Below the pieces are notes generated by a model, which saw only the letters and a list, made by a program, of their open reading frames with translations, was not told where the DNA came from and did not search any database. This document shows, piece by piece, positions 35,228 to 46,189 of a stretch of DNA of 64,000 nucleotides. Each line of letters begins with the position of its first letter. Position 1 is the stretch's first letter. The stretch comes from Chenopodium formosanum (lineage: Eukaryota > Streptophyta > Magnoliopsida > Caryophyllales > Amaranthaceae): positions 9,615,001-9,679,000 of the forward strand of contig CM044876.1 of the NCBI GenBank assembly GCA_024500155.1, read 5' to 3'. Made by a program: the position numbers and the translations under genes.

Positions 35228-35399
35228 GGGCCTGTTCACATTTACTGAACTGAACCGAACTGAACTGAATTGAGCTGAAATGAATATTTTATGAGAGAGG
35301 GAAATTAGGAGCTGAACTGAACTGAACTGATTAGAGTTGAACTGAACTGAACTGATTGGAGCTGAACTGAAGTGAAATTAAGTAAATATAAACAGGCCC
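35228..35399 (+). mobile_element. Tourist-like MITE with TTA duplication
   Basis: Begins GGGCCTGTTCACATTTACTG, ends AAATATAAACAGGCCC; TTA on both sides (35225-35227, 35400-35402). The interior is CTGAACTGAA-rich, that is, the family in reverse orientation. Confidence 0.85.
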
Positions 35400-35499
35400 T
35401 TACTCGTATGTTTTTATAGTTCCGACCCAAAAAAGCACGCCAAGCCCGGTCTTATCATGCGGTTTATGGACAAACATATTCAGCCAAAACCTTAGCCCG

Positions 35500-35797
35500 A
35501 CTCTTTTTTTTTTTTTTTTTTCGCGCAATCAACCCGACCCATGATCACCTCGGACAATTACCAATTACCGCGGCTTCTCGACCATTCTATCTCAAATCCC
35601 AACTCACAGATTCCTTCTTTTAACACTTTTCCACTCTCTCGAACCTTCCTTCCATCTTTATCTTCAACCACCAAACCTCATCAACCCTTCAAACTTCTGC
35701 ACTCTTCCTCTCACTAAAACTCCATCAATCCCCTGTTTTTCAATTCCCTGTTTTACGACGATTTTATTCTCTCCTTCGTCGCTTTAATCTTGACATT
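35500..35797 (+). promoter_or_regulatory. Promoter/5' leader of the SERF-like gene
   Basis: A T-run (35503-35520) is followed by CT- and CA-rich leader-like sequence up to the proposed ATG at 35798. No clear TATA box was found. Confidence 0.35.
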
Positions 35798-36334
35798 ATG
35801 AGTCATATCCTTTCCATCTTTCTATTGTTTCTTTCATCTTTTCAACATTATTAAATCTAACTTCGTTTAATTCCCGAAAAAACCCACCTTTCAATTTTTA
35901 TTTTTTTTGAAATTAAAGAATTCATCTTGATCTGGGTTTTCCCGGGAATTAAACGAACTTTTGTTTAATTTGTTAATTTTACTTTAATTTTTTTGAAAAT
36001 TGTTCTGGGTGTTCTTTGTTTGAGCCTTAATTCAAGCTGAACGCGGAAATCAAAGGGAGAAAGATCGTGAAAGAGCTCAAGCTCGCAATTCTAGCAAAAC
36101 GAAGGCGTCTAAAAGCGACGGTCTAACACCTGAGCAGCGTCGAGAAAGGTACCTTTTTTCAGATTTTTTTGATTAAATCAATTATTTTTTAAATTTTGTG
36201 AATCAATTTTAATTTGGGTTTTGATTTGATTTGATTTATGTAGGGATGCAAAAGCGTTGCAAGAGAAATTAGCGAAGAAGAAGGGTCAATCTGAAAGCGA
36301 GAGCAAGAAAGAAGTAGGTAAAATTAGGAAATAA
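35798..36334 (+). CDS. SERF/4F5-family small basic protein
   Basis: Proposed exons: 35798-35801 (ATG A), 36037-36148 and 36244-36334, giving 68 aa. The core reads RGNQREKDRERAQARN, then SDGLTPEQRRERDAKALQEK, then a Lys/Ser-rich tail. This is the 4F5 (small EDRK-rich factor) signature. Family members are short, highly charged and disordered; SERF proteins in animals promote amyloid aggregation, and the plant role is unclear. The 4-base coding exon was chosen because plant homologues begin MTRG-like and no other in-frame ATG precedes the core, but its donor (ATGA|GTCATA) is weak. A donor at GTAG|GTAAAA (36317/36318) could splice to another 3' exon instead of ending at 36334. Confidence 0.75.
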
Positions 36335-36516
36335 TTGATGATTATCACCCCCAAAATTGTTTGGGTTGTAAATTTTAATTGATTTAATTCTGGGGCTGAA
36401 AATTTTTGGGGGTTTGTATTGTTGTAACATTAGTGTGATTGATCTGATCTAGGGTTTATGGGTTTGAGGAGTTCAATGGGAGTGTCTTATTGTCAAGTTA
36501 ATTGTATTGAAGAATA

Positions 36517-37100
36517 ATGGTTTCTTTGGCAAATTCGGCAGTTTGATCTGGCTTCTGAACCTTAAATTATATCTAATTGATGATTGCTAGTGATTATCCT
36601 TTCCTTTTGTTTTATAAATTTGACGTTTTTTTATTTGGATTCAATGCAATTTTTGTTTGATTGGAAGTTTATGTTGAAAATGGTTTCTTTGGCAAATTCG
36701 GCGGTTTGATCTGGCTTCTGAACCTTAATTTATACTTCCTCTGTTTCTTTTTAGTTGACACGTTTCTTTAGCTACGTTTGCCAATGCATAAATTAAATCA
36801 TTAATATCTTTAATTATAGATAAGCAAAAATTATGAAAAGTTGATATTAATATAATATATATTGTGACGAATCTAACAAGATCCCATTTGACTATATTTT
36901 TCCTTGTATATCAATCACAAAACATGGTCAAAGGAAGGTGTGTGAATAGTGCTAAAGTCAAAACGTGTCAACTAATAAAAAACGGAGGTAGTATCTAATT
37001 GTTGATTGATAGTGATTATCTTTTCCTTTTGTTTTATAAATTTGATGCTTTTTATATGGATTAAATGCAGTTTTTGATTGAGTGGAAGTTTATGTTTTAT
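36517..37100 (+). repeat. Tandem duplication of about 161 bp, second copy split by a MITE
   Basis: Copy 1 is about 36517-36677; copy 2 is 36678-36734 plus 36992-37100. Both share TTTCTTTGGCAAATTCGGC, GATCTGGCTTCTGAACCTTA and TTTTGTTTTATAAATTTGA. It lies downstream of the SERF stop, in its 3' UTR or a 3' intron. Confidence 0.8.
36735..36991 (+). mobile_element. Stowaway-type MITE in the duplicated segment
   Basis: Begins CTTCCTCTGTTTCTTTTTAG and ends AAAAAACGGAGGTAG, flanked by TA. The inverted subterminal parts TTGACACGTTT and AAACGTGTCAA confirm it. The unoccupied site is preserved in copy 1 of the tandem duplication. Confidence 0.9.
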
Positions 37101-37840
37101 GTTATGTGGATTTCATATACCTCATAGTCGGATACTTGAACACTACGTACCCAATTATCTATGTCGGGTACTCGGGTCTGAGAGACGTAGTGACTTTATT
37201 TAGATAGGTTGGAGAACTGGGGACTGCCATGGTTGTTGCAAAGTTTGATATGGTTGGTTTCAACACAAAAGAAAAATGCAATGAATTTGATTTTGATTTT
37301 CATTTGTTTAGTGTCGTACCATGTGATGTCTATCTGATTTTTTTAGTTGACTTCGTCATTGATTAAGTGCATTCCTTGCATCTTCCTTGCTTGTTATCAC
37401 TACTTGGAGAACTCGTGTTTTGGGGTTGTAGTGTTTAATCTTGGGTCATTTTTTGCAATATTCTTGGTGAATTTCTTGGCTTGGATCATCTTTTGGGATT
37501 GTAGTATTTTCTTGAGCTTGGGTCATTTTGGGATTGTAATGTTGAATTCCTTGATCTGGAATTATAATTTGGTATTGTAGTGTTGATTTTGTTGAGCTTG
37601 TGTCATACGTGTATATCTAGAGTATATATGTAGCGTTTCTTAAGGAAATTTTTCGAAACTATTTGACCACTTTCAACTTCAATTACCCATTTACCACTCA
37701 CCTAAAGTTTATCTCATTAACACTAAATACAATTTCTAATGTACACCATATTACTTTTTCCTTTTTTTAATATTTGTTCCACTTTTTTTTGCTGCCGTTT
37801 TTAAGTACTTGCTTCATTTTCTTACTTGGAAAGCTTTTAC
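37101..37840. other. Intergenic, no gene seen
   Basis: Repeats such as CTTGGGTCATTTTGGGATTGTAG occur imperfectly around 37430-37600. The 77-codon frame here has no recognisable family. Confidence 0.4.
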
Positions 37841-37841
37841 A

Positions 37842-38246
37842 ATGGCCCTGTTTGGGAGAAAGCTGAACCTGATTGAGTTAGCTGATTTTATTAACTGATT
37901 TGACTAACTTATTGTATTAACTGATTATATAAAAGTGTTTGGTAAATAGCTGGTAGCTTAAAGGTGATTGAGTATGTGAAATGACCAATAAACTAATTGT
38001 TGGGTAGGTAGTTTAGATAGGATTTTAAATTAAATGAGGTTATAAGTATCATTTCACAATAATTAATGAATGAGCTAATTGATAAGCTCCTAAAATGAGC
38101 TTTTTCAAAAAGAGCTTATTTAGTGGAATAAGCTCTTTCAATAAGTTTACTACCAAACACTTGTATTAGCTTGTTTGACTAGTCAATCAGCTAAAGTAGT
38201 CAAATAAGCTAATATACCCCCCAATAAGCTTACTACCAAACAGGGC
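37842..38246 (+). mobile_element. MITE-like element with GGCCCTGTTTGG termini
   Basis: The left end GGCCCTGTTTGG and right end CCAAACAGGGC are inverted copies. Subterminal AGCTGAACCTGATTGAG and AATAAGCTTACTACC also have inverted relatives. About 400 bp, no coding. Superfamily not assigned because the target duplication is unclear. Confidence 0.6.
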
Positions 38247-38251
38247 AAATA

Positions 38252-39096
38252 TCAATGACTATATACTAAAAGACACACCAGCAATGACACGTGTCATCTT
38301 CTGGTGTGTCCTTAGGTTTTTTTTTTTTTTTTTTTTTTTTTTGAAAACACTAATTAAGTAATGTTTAAATGAGGTAAAATAAAAAAGTTGACTAATAGGC
38401 AAATTTCCTTAATTGACTAATTGTTAAAAATTAATTATAATCTAAATCTTTAGTTTTAGTAAAAATTAAAAAAAATGAATCACAACACTAGAAAAAAATA
38501 TCATATAGATTATAATACAATACATAATAATAATTAAAGATTATTATACAACTTTTTTGCCAAGCTAATTACCTTAATAATCAACAACTACGTACGAGTA
38601 ATAAGCATCATCAAATAACTACATAATATATTAATTGATGACTAATAATTTTTTTTTATTATTATTTGCAGCATACGATATTGCCAAAACATAATTTAAA
38701 ACATACTAATATCCAATTAGAGTTCATAACAGTAGAAAGGTTCGTTGAATAAAGAAATAGTACATTATTTATAAATGAGTTGATTTGAGATAACATAATA
38801 GCGTGATTTTAAGAGTGAGTACAAAGAGTATTGAATTAATATAGCTATAAAAGTTTATTTAATTAACAAGAAAATAATGGTACCAACACTGAAATACATA
38901 ATAATAATATGATCATATGCATAGCTTTTAAATACATAATTAGCCAATTGTCCATGATTATTTCAATAAATATTTTGGTAGTTTAATTCACAAATTATTA
39001 GACAATTTTCTTAAAATAATCTTTGTTACACTAATTAAAATGGTGAATTGATAGTAATAGTAAAAATAACCGTGCGTGGCACGGGACCTAACCTAG
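38252..39096 (+). mobile_element. Non-autonomous Helitron, 845 bp
   Basis: Starts A|TCAATGACTATATACTAAAAG and ends with hairpin CCGTGC-gt-GGCACGG, spacer GACCTAAC and CTAG|T. It sits five bases from the adjacent MITE. It is AT-rich with a T-run at 38319-38342 and has no Rep/helicase. Confidence 0.85.
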
Positions 39097-39619
39097 TTTA
39101 ATTAATTTCTTTAACATAGTGGACCTAACATTTATTCTTTCTCCTCCAATTCACCACTACTTTTGCTTTCGACAATTTTTTATTTTCCACCAACCCCACT
39201 ACCTCCATATTTTATTACTTTCTCCAATTTCTCCTAAAACTCCGCGCATGGAGAAATGGAGCAAGTATTTAAAAACGGAGAGTGTATTTTGTTCAATATT
39301 ACTATCATTTAAGTGTGATCCTTATCTCTACCATATGAATTACAAATCAACTTTTGAATAGTTCATGCATCATGTCTATTTAAACACACTTTTATTTGCT
39401 TATTACATATTTGATTATAAAAATTTGATATTAAAAATTATATACTACGCTTATGTACTAAGATAGTTTGAATAAACACATATACTTATTTCGTAATATA
39501 TAAATATATTTGATCTCATGCCAAAAGTACGAACACTGATTAAAAGGTGCAGTGCCATGTAGATAAATAGTGCAAAAGTTAAAATAGAACACTTACAAAA
39601 GAGGGAGTAATACTTTTAC

Positions 39620-41500
39620 TTTGCGATTGAGGTTTGGCCGTTTGAGAGTTTAGGGATTAGAAAGGTGTCTTTTTCCTCAAACAATTATAAAGTGATTAGT
39701 GTGAAGCAGAAAACAAAATTCGATAGCGCTTTCTCTCTCCTCCCTTCCATTCTCCTCACTCACACATCTTTCGCGAACCAGGTACATCTTTCTCCTCCTC
39801 CATTTTTCATTTTCATTGATTGGACTTTAGAATATATATTATGGATTTTATTTCTTGATTTAACTATATGATTTGATCATCTCAATAATTTCTTGATTAT
39901 ACCATAAAATCAGCTCTCTTATAGTATATGCACATCCAAATTAAAGATATGCTGAAATGTTTTCTTGAATTAATTTGATGAAATTGATTTTGGTTGTGAT
40001 CATCTTGTTAAGTTCTTTACAAATTAGAGCTGCAAAATTTATGGTGTGGGATTGAATCCAAGATTTCACTTTCTTGTTTTTTATTAAAATAAAAATGCAT
40101 TGGAATTATCTATTTATTATTGGGATGTGTAGAATGATTAAAAATGAACAAAATAAGCTGGAGATTAATCAGATTATTGTAGAAAACTCAATTTTTTATG
40201 ATTGAAAATGAAAAAAATAAGCAGGAAAGTAGGAAACTCAAATTTTTATGATTAAAAATGAACTAACTTAGCAGGAAATCAATCCGATAATTGTAGGAAA
40301 CTCAAATTTTTGTAAAAATGAGTAAAATGAAGTATAAGTATTGGATATTTGGACTACCATTCTGCTCTAGAAATTGGAATATTTTTACCCTTTCGGGGTT
40401 GAATCTATCATTGCTCGAAAATGTGGATTCGATTCGCTTAGGCTATACTTTGTATGATTTTACGACTCCACCTATCTATCAAGAAGAGGTGGAGAGGATG
40501 AGGGGGGGAGGGAAAGGAGCATGTGTGTGATCTATGTACTCGAACTCTTCATTTTACTTCAAGTACTTGTGTCAGACCCTTGACACTTAAATATGGCCCG
40601 ACATGGGTAGGACACTTGGACACTTCATTTTAGTTCAAAATTATGTTAATCTTTCACTAGCGTGGTTGGACACATACCCGTGTCGGATATGGGTAACCAA
40701 GTCCGAGTAACATAGTGTGTGATCATCCACTTATTATTAGCTCCTTCAGATTATACAGTCATTGTGATCTCTAGGATTAGATTCTCTTGCTTTTTTGTAC
40801 CTGTGATATAGACAGTTCTGGGAGTTGGGAGGAAAATGTAGGTTTGGTGATACATTGTAAGAAATTGGTAAAAAAATTAAGAGTATGTGAATTTAATCCG
40901 TAATTGGTTTCTTTTTTTTAGATAACTACTTGCTTTGTTCGGGATGATAATCACACACTAATACACAGTACCTTTTTAGATGTCTGGATAAATTTGTCAC
41001 ATCTTCTCAAATAACAGTGTTTTATGATTGGTTTTGTCTCAACGGGTTACTATAAATTGTGTCATAAAGGTAGTTGTTTATGATGGAGAGACGGGAAAAG
41101 CATCAGAATGGCCTTACTATAATAGAGGGTCTATGAGTAAAGTCGTGTCATAAATTTATAAGGGGTTCAAACAACGTGCCTATTATTTCCGGAAAGACTT
41201 GAGTTTTTTTTTCTTCATGGTCTTGAGTTATGGCATCATCGATAAATGGGTACCTTCTATTTAGTGAACCATCAAACCACCCCCCCCCCTCCCCGAACAA
41301 TATTGTCTTCTCTGACTTTAGTTGTTTAGCTGATGTCCCTTTTGCAAGTTTTGGGTGACTTTTCAGTTTTAGGGAGCTATCTGAATCACTGAAGTTATGT
41401 CTGTGATGATTTTAGTTTTTCGCTTTTCATGGAGATATTCATTGGGCACACAAACTGACAATTTTCTGTGAATAAACAGGGTAGGATTATCTGTTTTCAG
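39620..41500 (+). other. 5'-UTR exon and long leader intron of the 5-oxoprolinase gene
   Basis: A CT-rich leader near 39720-39780 ends at a strong donor (GAACCAG|GTACAT, 39780/39781). The intron runs to the acceptor TGTTTTCAG at 41500, about 1.7 kb. An alternative acceptor (AATAAACAG) is at 41479. It contains only AT-rich DNA, a C-run at 41281-41289 and GTGTCGGATATGGGT-type dispersed words near 40560-40700. Confidence 0.5.
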
Positions 41501-41516
41501 GAAATTGCGTGTTCAA

Positions 41517-44500
41517 ATGGGAAGCATCAGTTCTGAGAAACTAAGATTTTGCATTGACCGGGGAGGCACATTTACTGATGTGTATGCTGAACTCCCTGGT
41601 CAAACTGAAGGCCATGTTATGAAACTTTTATCTGTTGATCCTTCTAACTATGATGATGCTCCAGTTGAAGGCATCCGGAGAATTTTGGAAGAATACACCG
41701 GGGAAAAAATCCCTCGATCCTCCAAGATCCCCACTGATAAAATTGAGTGGATAAGGATGGGTACAACAGTGGCTACAAATGCCCTGTTAGAGAGAAAAGG
41801 TGAGAGAATCGCACTTTGTGTTACTCAAGGTTTTAGGGACCTTCTGCAAATTGGGAATCAGGCTCGCCCAAACATATTTGACCTTACTGTATCCAAGCCT
41901 TCAAATCTTTACGAAGAGGTCTTGGAGGTTGAAGAGAGAGTTGAACTCGTTCTTGATACGGAAGACAACGTCAACTCATCAAATGTTGTTAAAGGTGTTT
42001 CAGGTGAACTGGTGAGAGTTGTAAAGCCTTTGAATGAAGAATCGTTGAGGCCTTTGCTGAATGGGCTGTTGAAGAAGGGAATAAGCTGTCTAGCTGTCGT
42101 GTTGTTGCACTCTTACACCTACCCCCAGCATGAAATTTCCGTGGAGAAGTTAGCCTTGAGCATGGGCTTTAGACATGTGTCCTTGTCATCAGCCTTGACA
42201 CCTATGGTCCGAGCAGTTCCACGGGGTCTAACTGCTAGTGTGGATGCATATCTCACCCCAGTTATCAAAGATTACTTGTCTGGATTCATATCTAAGTTTG
42301 ATGAAGGCTTAGGGAAGGTTAATGTTCTATTTATGCAATCAGATGGAGGGCTAGCACCTGAAAGTAGATTTTCAGGTCATAAAGCAGTTTTATCAGGCCC
42401 TGCTGGTGGTGTTGTTGGTTATTCACAGACTTTGTTTGGGATTGAAACAGATAAGCCTCTTATTGGGTTTGATATGGGTGGTACATCAACGGATGTCAGT
42501 CGTTATGCTGGTGGTTATGAACAAGTGCTCGAAACTCAGATTGCAGGAGCAGTTATTCAGGCACCTCAGCTTGACATAAACACTGTTGCCGCTGGTGGAG
42601 GATCAAAGTTAAAATTCCAGTTTGGAGCCTTCAAGGTGGGTCCAGAATCAGTGGGTGCTCACCCTGGCCCCGTTTGCTACAGGAAAGGAGGTGAATTAGC
42701 AGTTACAGATGCAAATTTAGTGCTGGGTTATGTTATACCTGATTACTTCCCTTCAATATTTGGACCCAACGAAGACCAGCCTTTAGATGTCCATGCAACC
42801 AGAGAAGAGTTCAAGAAGCTTGCTGAGCAAATAAACTCGCACAGGAAGAGCCAGGACCCATCGGCAAAAGATATGTCTGTTGAGGAAATAGCACTTGGGT
42901 TTGTCAATGTTGCTAATGAGACAATGTGTCGTCCGATACGTCAATTGACAGAGATGAAAGGCCACGAGACACGGAACCATGCTCTTGCTTGCTTTGGAGG
43001 TGCTGGTCCCCAACATGCTTGTGCTATTGCTCGGTCGTTGGGTATGAAAGAGGTATTAATCCATAGGTTTTGTGGTATACTGAGTGCATATGGCATGGGA
43101 CTAGCTGATGTTGTGGAAGAGGCTCAAGAGCCATATTCTGCTGTTTATTGCAGTGAATCGGTTCAGGAAGCCTCTCATAGAGAAGCTAAGTTGCTGGAGC
43201 AGGTGAAACACAAGCTGGAAGAACAAGGTATTAAAGAAGAGAACATCAAAACTGAAACTTATTTGAATTTGAGGTATGAGGGTACAGATACAGCCATTAT
43301 GGTCAAAAAGCAAGAAAGTGATGATGGATCAGCATTCGACTACTCTACTGAATTTGTAAAGTTGTTCCAGCGGGAGTATGGATTCAAATTGCAGAACAGA
43401 AACATCCTTGTCTGTGACGTAAGAGTTCGGGGTGTTGGAGTCACTAATATCTTGAAACCCAAAGCTCAAAACCCTGCTTCAGGAAGTCCCATCAGTCATT
43501 GTCTTTTCAAGGTCTATTTTCAAAACGGGTGGCAAGAGACACCTGTGTTTAAGCTTGAAAATCTGGGTTATGGTCATGCCATCCATGGCCCTGCTATTAT
43601 CATGAATGGTAACAGTACAGTGATTGTGGAGCCAAATTGTAGAGCTGTGATAACAAAGTACGGAAACATCAAAATTGAGATTGACTCGGCTTCAAACATA
43701 ACAACAGTTTCAGATAAAGTTGCAGATGTAGTGCAGCTTTCAATTTTCAATCACAGGTTTATGGGGATAGCTGAGCAGATGGGACGGACTCTACAAAGGA
43801 CTTCAATATCAACAAACATTAAGGAACGGCTAGATTTTTCCTGTGCTCTTTTTGATCCTGATGGAGGGCTTGTAGCAAATGCCCCTCATGTTCCTGTGCA
43901 CCTTGGCGCTATGTCAAGTACTGTTTGTTGGCAATTGAAGTACTGGGGTGATAATTTGAATGAAGGAGATGTGCTGGTCACTAATCATCCATGTTCTGGT
44001 GGTAGCCATCTTCCTGATATAACTGTTATCACTCCTGTATTTGATAATGGAAAACTGGTGTTTTTTGTGGCTAGTAGGGGTCATCATGCTGAAATTGGAG
44101 GTATTACTCCTGGAAGTATGCCTCCTTTCTCCAAGGCCATATGGGAAGAAGGGGCTGCCATCAAAGCCTTTAAGCTAGTGGAAAAGGGTGTGTTTCAGGA
44201 GGAAGGTATTGTCAAACTTCTCCAGTACCCATGCTCGGATGATCCTGCTCATAAGATCCCTGGAACCCGGAGGCTCCAAGACAATTTATCAGATCTCCAT
44301 GCACAAGTAGCTGCTAACCAAAGAGGCATTTCACTTATCAAAGAGCTTATTGACCAGTATGGTTTGGAGACTGTAAATGCATACATGAAATATGTACAGC
44401 TCAATGCAGAAGAAGCTGTTAGAGGAATGCTGAAATCAGTGGCTGCTAAAGTGTCAGCTTCATCTAGTGGACCTGAAGCAGGTGACAGTGTAACCATTGA

Positions 44501-45320
44501 AGAAGAAGATTATATGGACGATGGTTCTACTATTCATCTCAAACTTACAATTGATTCAAAGAAGGGAGAAGCTTTATTTGATTTCTCTTCGACAAGCCCT
44601 GAAGTATACGGCAATTGGAATGCGCCAGAAGCAGTTACGGCTGCTGCAGTCATTTATTGTCTTCGCTGTTTGGTTAATGTTGACATTCCTCTAAATCAAG
44701 GTTGCCTTGCCCCTGTAAAAATCTACATTCCTCCAGGTTCTTTTCTTTCTCCAAGTGACAAAGCTGCCGTGGTAGGAGGCAATGTTCTGACATCTCAGAG
44801 AGTCACTGATGTCATACTAACAGCGTTCCAGGCATGTGCTTGCTCTCAAGGTTGCATGAATAATCTGACTTTCGGAGATAACACGTTTGGTTACTATGAG
44901 ACTATTGGAGGTGGATGTGGGGCTGGTCCAACTTGGGATGGTACTAGTGGTATCCAGTGTCACATGACTAATACTCGCATGACTGATCCTGAGATTTTTG
45001 AGCAGAGGTACCCAGTGATTCTGCATAAATTTGGTCTCAGAGAGAATAGTGGTGGTGCTGGGGTTCGCAGAGGAGGAGATGGGCTTGTGAGGGAAATTGA
45101 ATTCAGGAGGCCAGTCACAGTCAGCATTCTTTCTGAGAGACGTGTTCATGCTCCAAGAGGATTGAGAGGAGGAAAAGACGGGGCTCGTGGTGCTAATTAC
45201 CTAATTACTAAAGATAAGAGGAAAATTTATTTAGGAGGCAAAAATACCATTCATGTACAGGGTGGAGAAACTATAGTGATTTTAACTCCAGGGGGAGGGG
45301 GATTTGGTTCTACTCTCTAG
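41517..45320 (+). CDS. OXP1: 5-oxoprolinase (ATP-hydrolysing)
   Basis: An uninterrupted coding region of 1267 aa, matching the plant OXP1 length. The first ATG after the leader acceptor is at 41517 (MGSISSEKLRF); the longer frame has no upstream ATG. N-terminal hydantoinase-A half: the phosphate-binding IDRGGTFTDVYAE, GTTVATNALLERKGE, and GFDMGGTSTDVS (about residues 317-328). The C-terminal hydantoinase-B half runs from about residue 735, with RTLQRTSISTNIKERLDFSC, NHPCSGGSHLPDITV and SRGHHAEIGGITPGSMPPFS. The protein ends in a Gly-rich tail GGGGFGSTL. In Arabidopsis, OXP1 opens 5-oxoproline to glutamate using ATP in the cytosolic glutathione-degradation pathway. All motifs are intact and I expect it to be functional. 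The regular hydantoinase fusion is as in all eukaryotic OXPs. Confidence 0.97.
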   Translation: MGSISSEKLRFCIDRGGTFTDVYAELPGQTEGHVMKLLSVDPSNYDDAPVEGIRRILEEYTGEKIPRSSKIPTDKIEWIRMGTTVATNALLERKGERIALCVTQGFRDLLQIGNQARPNIFDLTVSKPSNLYEEVLEVEERVELVLDTEDNVNSSNVVKGVSGELVRVVKPLNEESLRPLLNGLLKKGISCLAVVLLHSYTYPQHEISVEKLALSMGFRHVSLSSALTPMVRAVPRGLTASVDAYLTPVIKDYLSGFISKFDEGLGKVNVLFMQSDGGLAPESRFSGHKAVLSGPAGGVVGYSQTLFGIETDKPLIGFDMGGTSTDVSRYAGGYEQVLETQIAGAVIQAPQLDINTVAAGGGSKLKFQFGAFKVGPESVGAHPGPVCYRKGGELAVTDANLVLGYVIPDYFPSIFGPNEDQPLDVHATREEFKKLAEQINSHRKSQDPSAKDMSVEEIALGFVNVANETMCRPIRQLTEMKGHETRNHALACFGGAGPQHACAIARSLGMKEVLIHRFCGILSAYGMGLADVVEEAQEPYSAVYCSESVQEASHREAKLLEQVKHKLEEQGIKEENIKTETYLNLRYEGTDTAIMVKKQESDDGSAFDYSTEFVKLFQREYGFKLQNRNILVCDVRVRGVGVTNILKPKAQNPASGSPISHCLFKVYFQNGWQETPVFKLENLGYGHAIHGPAIIMNGNSTVIVEPNCRAVITKYGNIKIEIDSASNITTVSDKVADVVQLSIFNHRFMGIAEQMGRTLQRTSISTNIKERLDFSCALFDPDGGLVANAPHVPVHLGAMSSTVCWQLKYWGDNLNEGDVLVTNHPCSGGSHLPDITVITPVFDNGKLVFFVASRGHHAEIGGITPGSMPPFSKAIWEEGAAIKAFKLVEKGVFQEEGIVKLLQYPCSDDPAHKIPGTRRLQDNLSDLHAQVAANQRGISLIKELIDQYGLETVNAYMKYVQLNAEEAVRGMLKSVAAKVSASSSGPEAGDSVTIEEEDYMDDGSTIHLKLTIDSKKGEALFDFSSTSPEVYGNWNAPEAVTAAAVIYCLRCLVNVDIPLNQGCLAPVKIYIPPGSFLSPSDKAAVVGGNVLTSQRVTDVILTAFQACACSQGCMNNLTFGDNTFGYYETIGGGCGAGPTWDGTSGIQCHMTNTRMTDPEIFEQRYPVILHKFGLRENSGGAGVRRGGDGLVREIEFRRPVTVSILSERRVHAPRGLRGGKDGARGANYLITKDKRKIYLGGKNTIHVQGGETIVILTPGGGGFGSTL

Positions 45321-45820
45321 AAGCTAGATGCTGCCAATAGAACATTGAATGTGTACTTACCAAAGGTAAAGCCTGCATTATTTGAAATTGTAATGTTGGC
45401 TATGATTGTCCAAGGACCCGCTCACCATACAGATAGCAATAGCTTCCTTTTTTTTTATTTTTACTGAGGTGAAAATAAAGTGTAGCTTTAATACTAAAAA
45501 AGCTTATTGCTAATTTTTCTATGTTAGAGAAAAAGATCACATATGCCTCATTTCTATATCACTGTATTGTCGCCTTTTTATGAATATTTAAGAGTCAATT
45601 CTTCAATTTGCATTGAGTATTTTGTTTTCGATTTAACAATTATTCTCATTGGATTTGAGATTTGGAATTGTGACCTGCAAGTAGACAAGTTTATTAGTAA
45701 TGGTACAGAAGATGCATTAAGAAGCTGTATGTTCTGAATTGTTTAGAGCAAAGGTAGTTATTCTTTATGGCAGCCTTCAGAGTTCAGATAGAGAAAACAC
45801 CTGCTGTGTTTAAATACAAA
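45321..45820 (+). other. 3' UTR and flank of OXP1
   Basis: AT-rich after the stop, no coding features. Confidence 0.4.
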
Positions 45821-46187
45821 TTTTTGTATGCGGCTGGCCACATGGTGCAACAGGGGTTACTTGTAGGGTGTTACTGGTTTTGTCAGGGGTTACTCGTAGG
45901 CGTTACTTGTATTCTGGAGTTACTTGTATGGGTGTTACTGATTTTGGTCAGGGGTTACTTGTAGGGTGTTATTGGTTTGGTATGGGGTTTTGGTATGGGG
46001 TTACTTGTAGAAGTTACTTATAATATAAGTAACACCTACAAGTAACTCATACAAGTAACCTCAGAATATAAGTAACACCCTACAAGTAACTCCAGAATAC
46101 AAGTAACTCATACAAGTAACCCCATAATACAAGTAACAACCTACAAGTAACCCCTGCCGCACCATGTGGCCTGCCGCACTGAAAAAC
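45821..46187. repeat. Foldback element built from GTTACTTGTA repeats
   Basis: The ends TGCGGCTGGCCACATGGTGC and GCACCATGTGGCCTGCCGCA are inverted copies. Each arm contains about seven GTTACTTGTA (or TACAAGTAAC) units. The arms meet at a near-loopless centre, GTTACTTATA-A-TATAAGTAAC, at 46013-46033. A transcript across it would fold into a hairpin of about 150-170 bp. Confidence 0.85.
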
Positions 46188-46189
46188 CT

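Noticed and set aside
45767..45964. 65-codon frame with repeated GLLVG-like residues
   Set aside because: It reads through the GTTACTTGTA repeats of the foldback element; not a gene.
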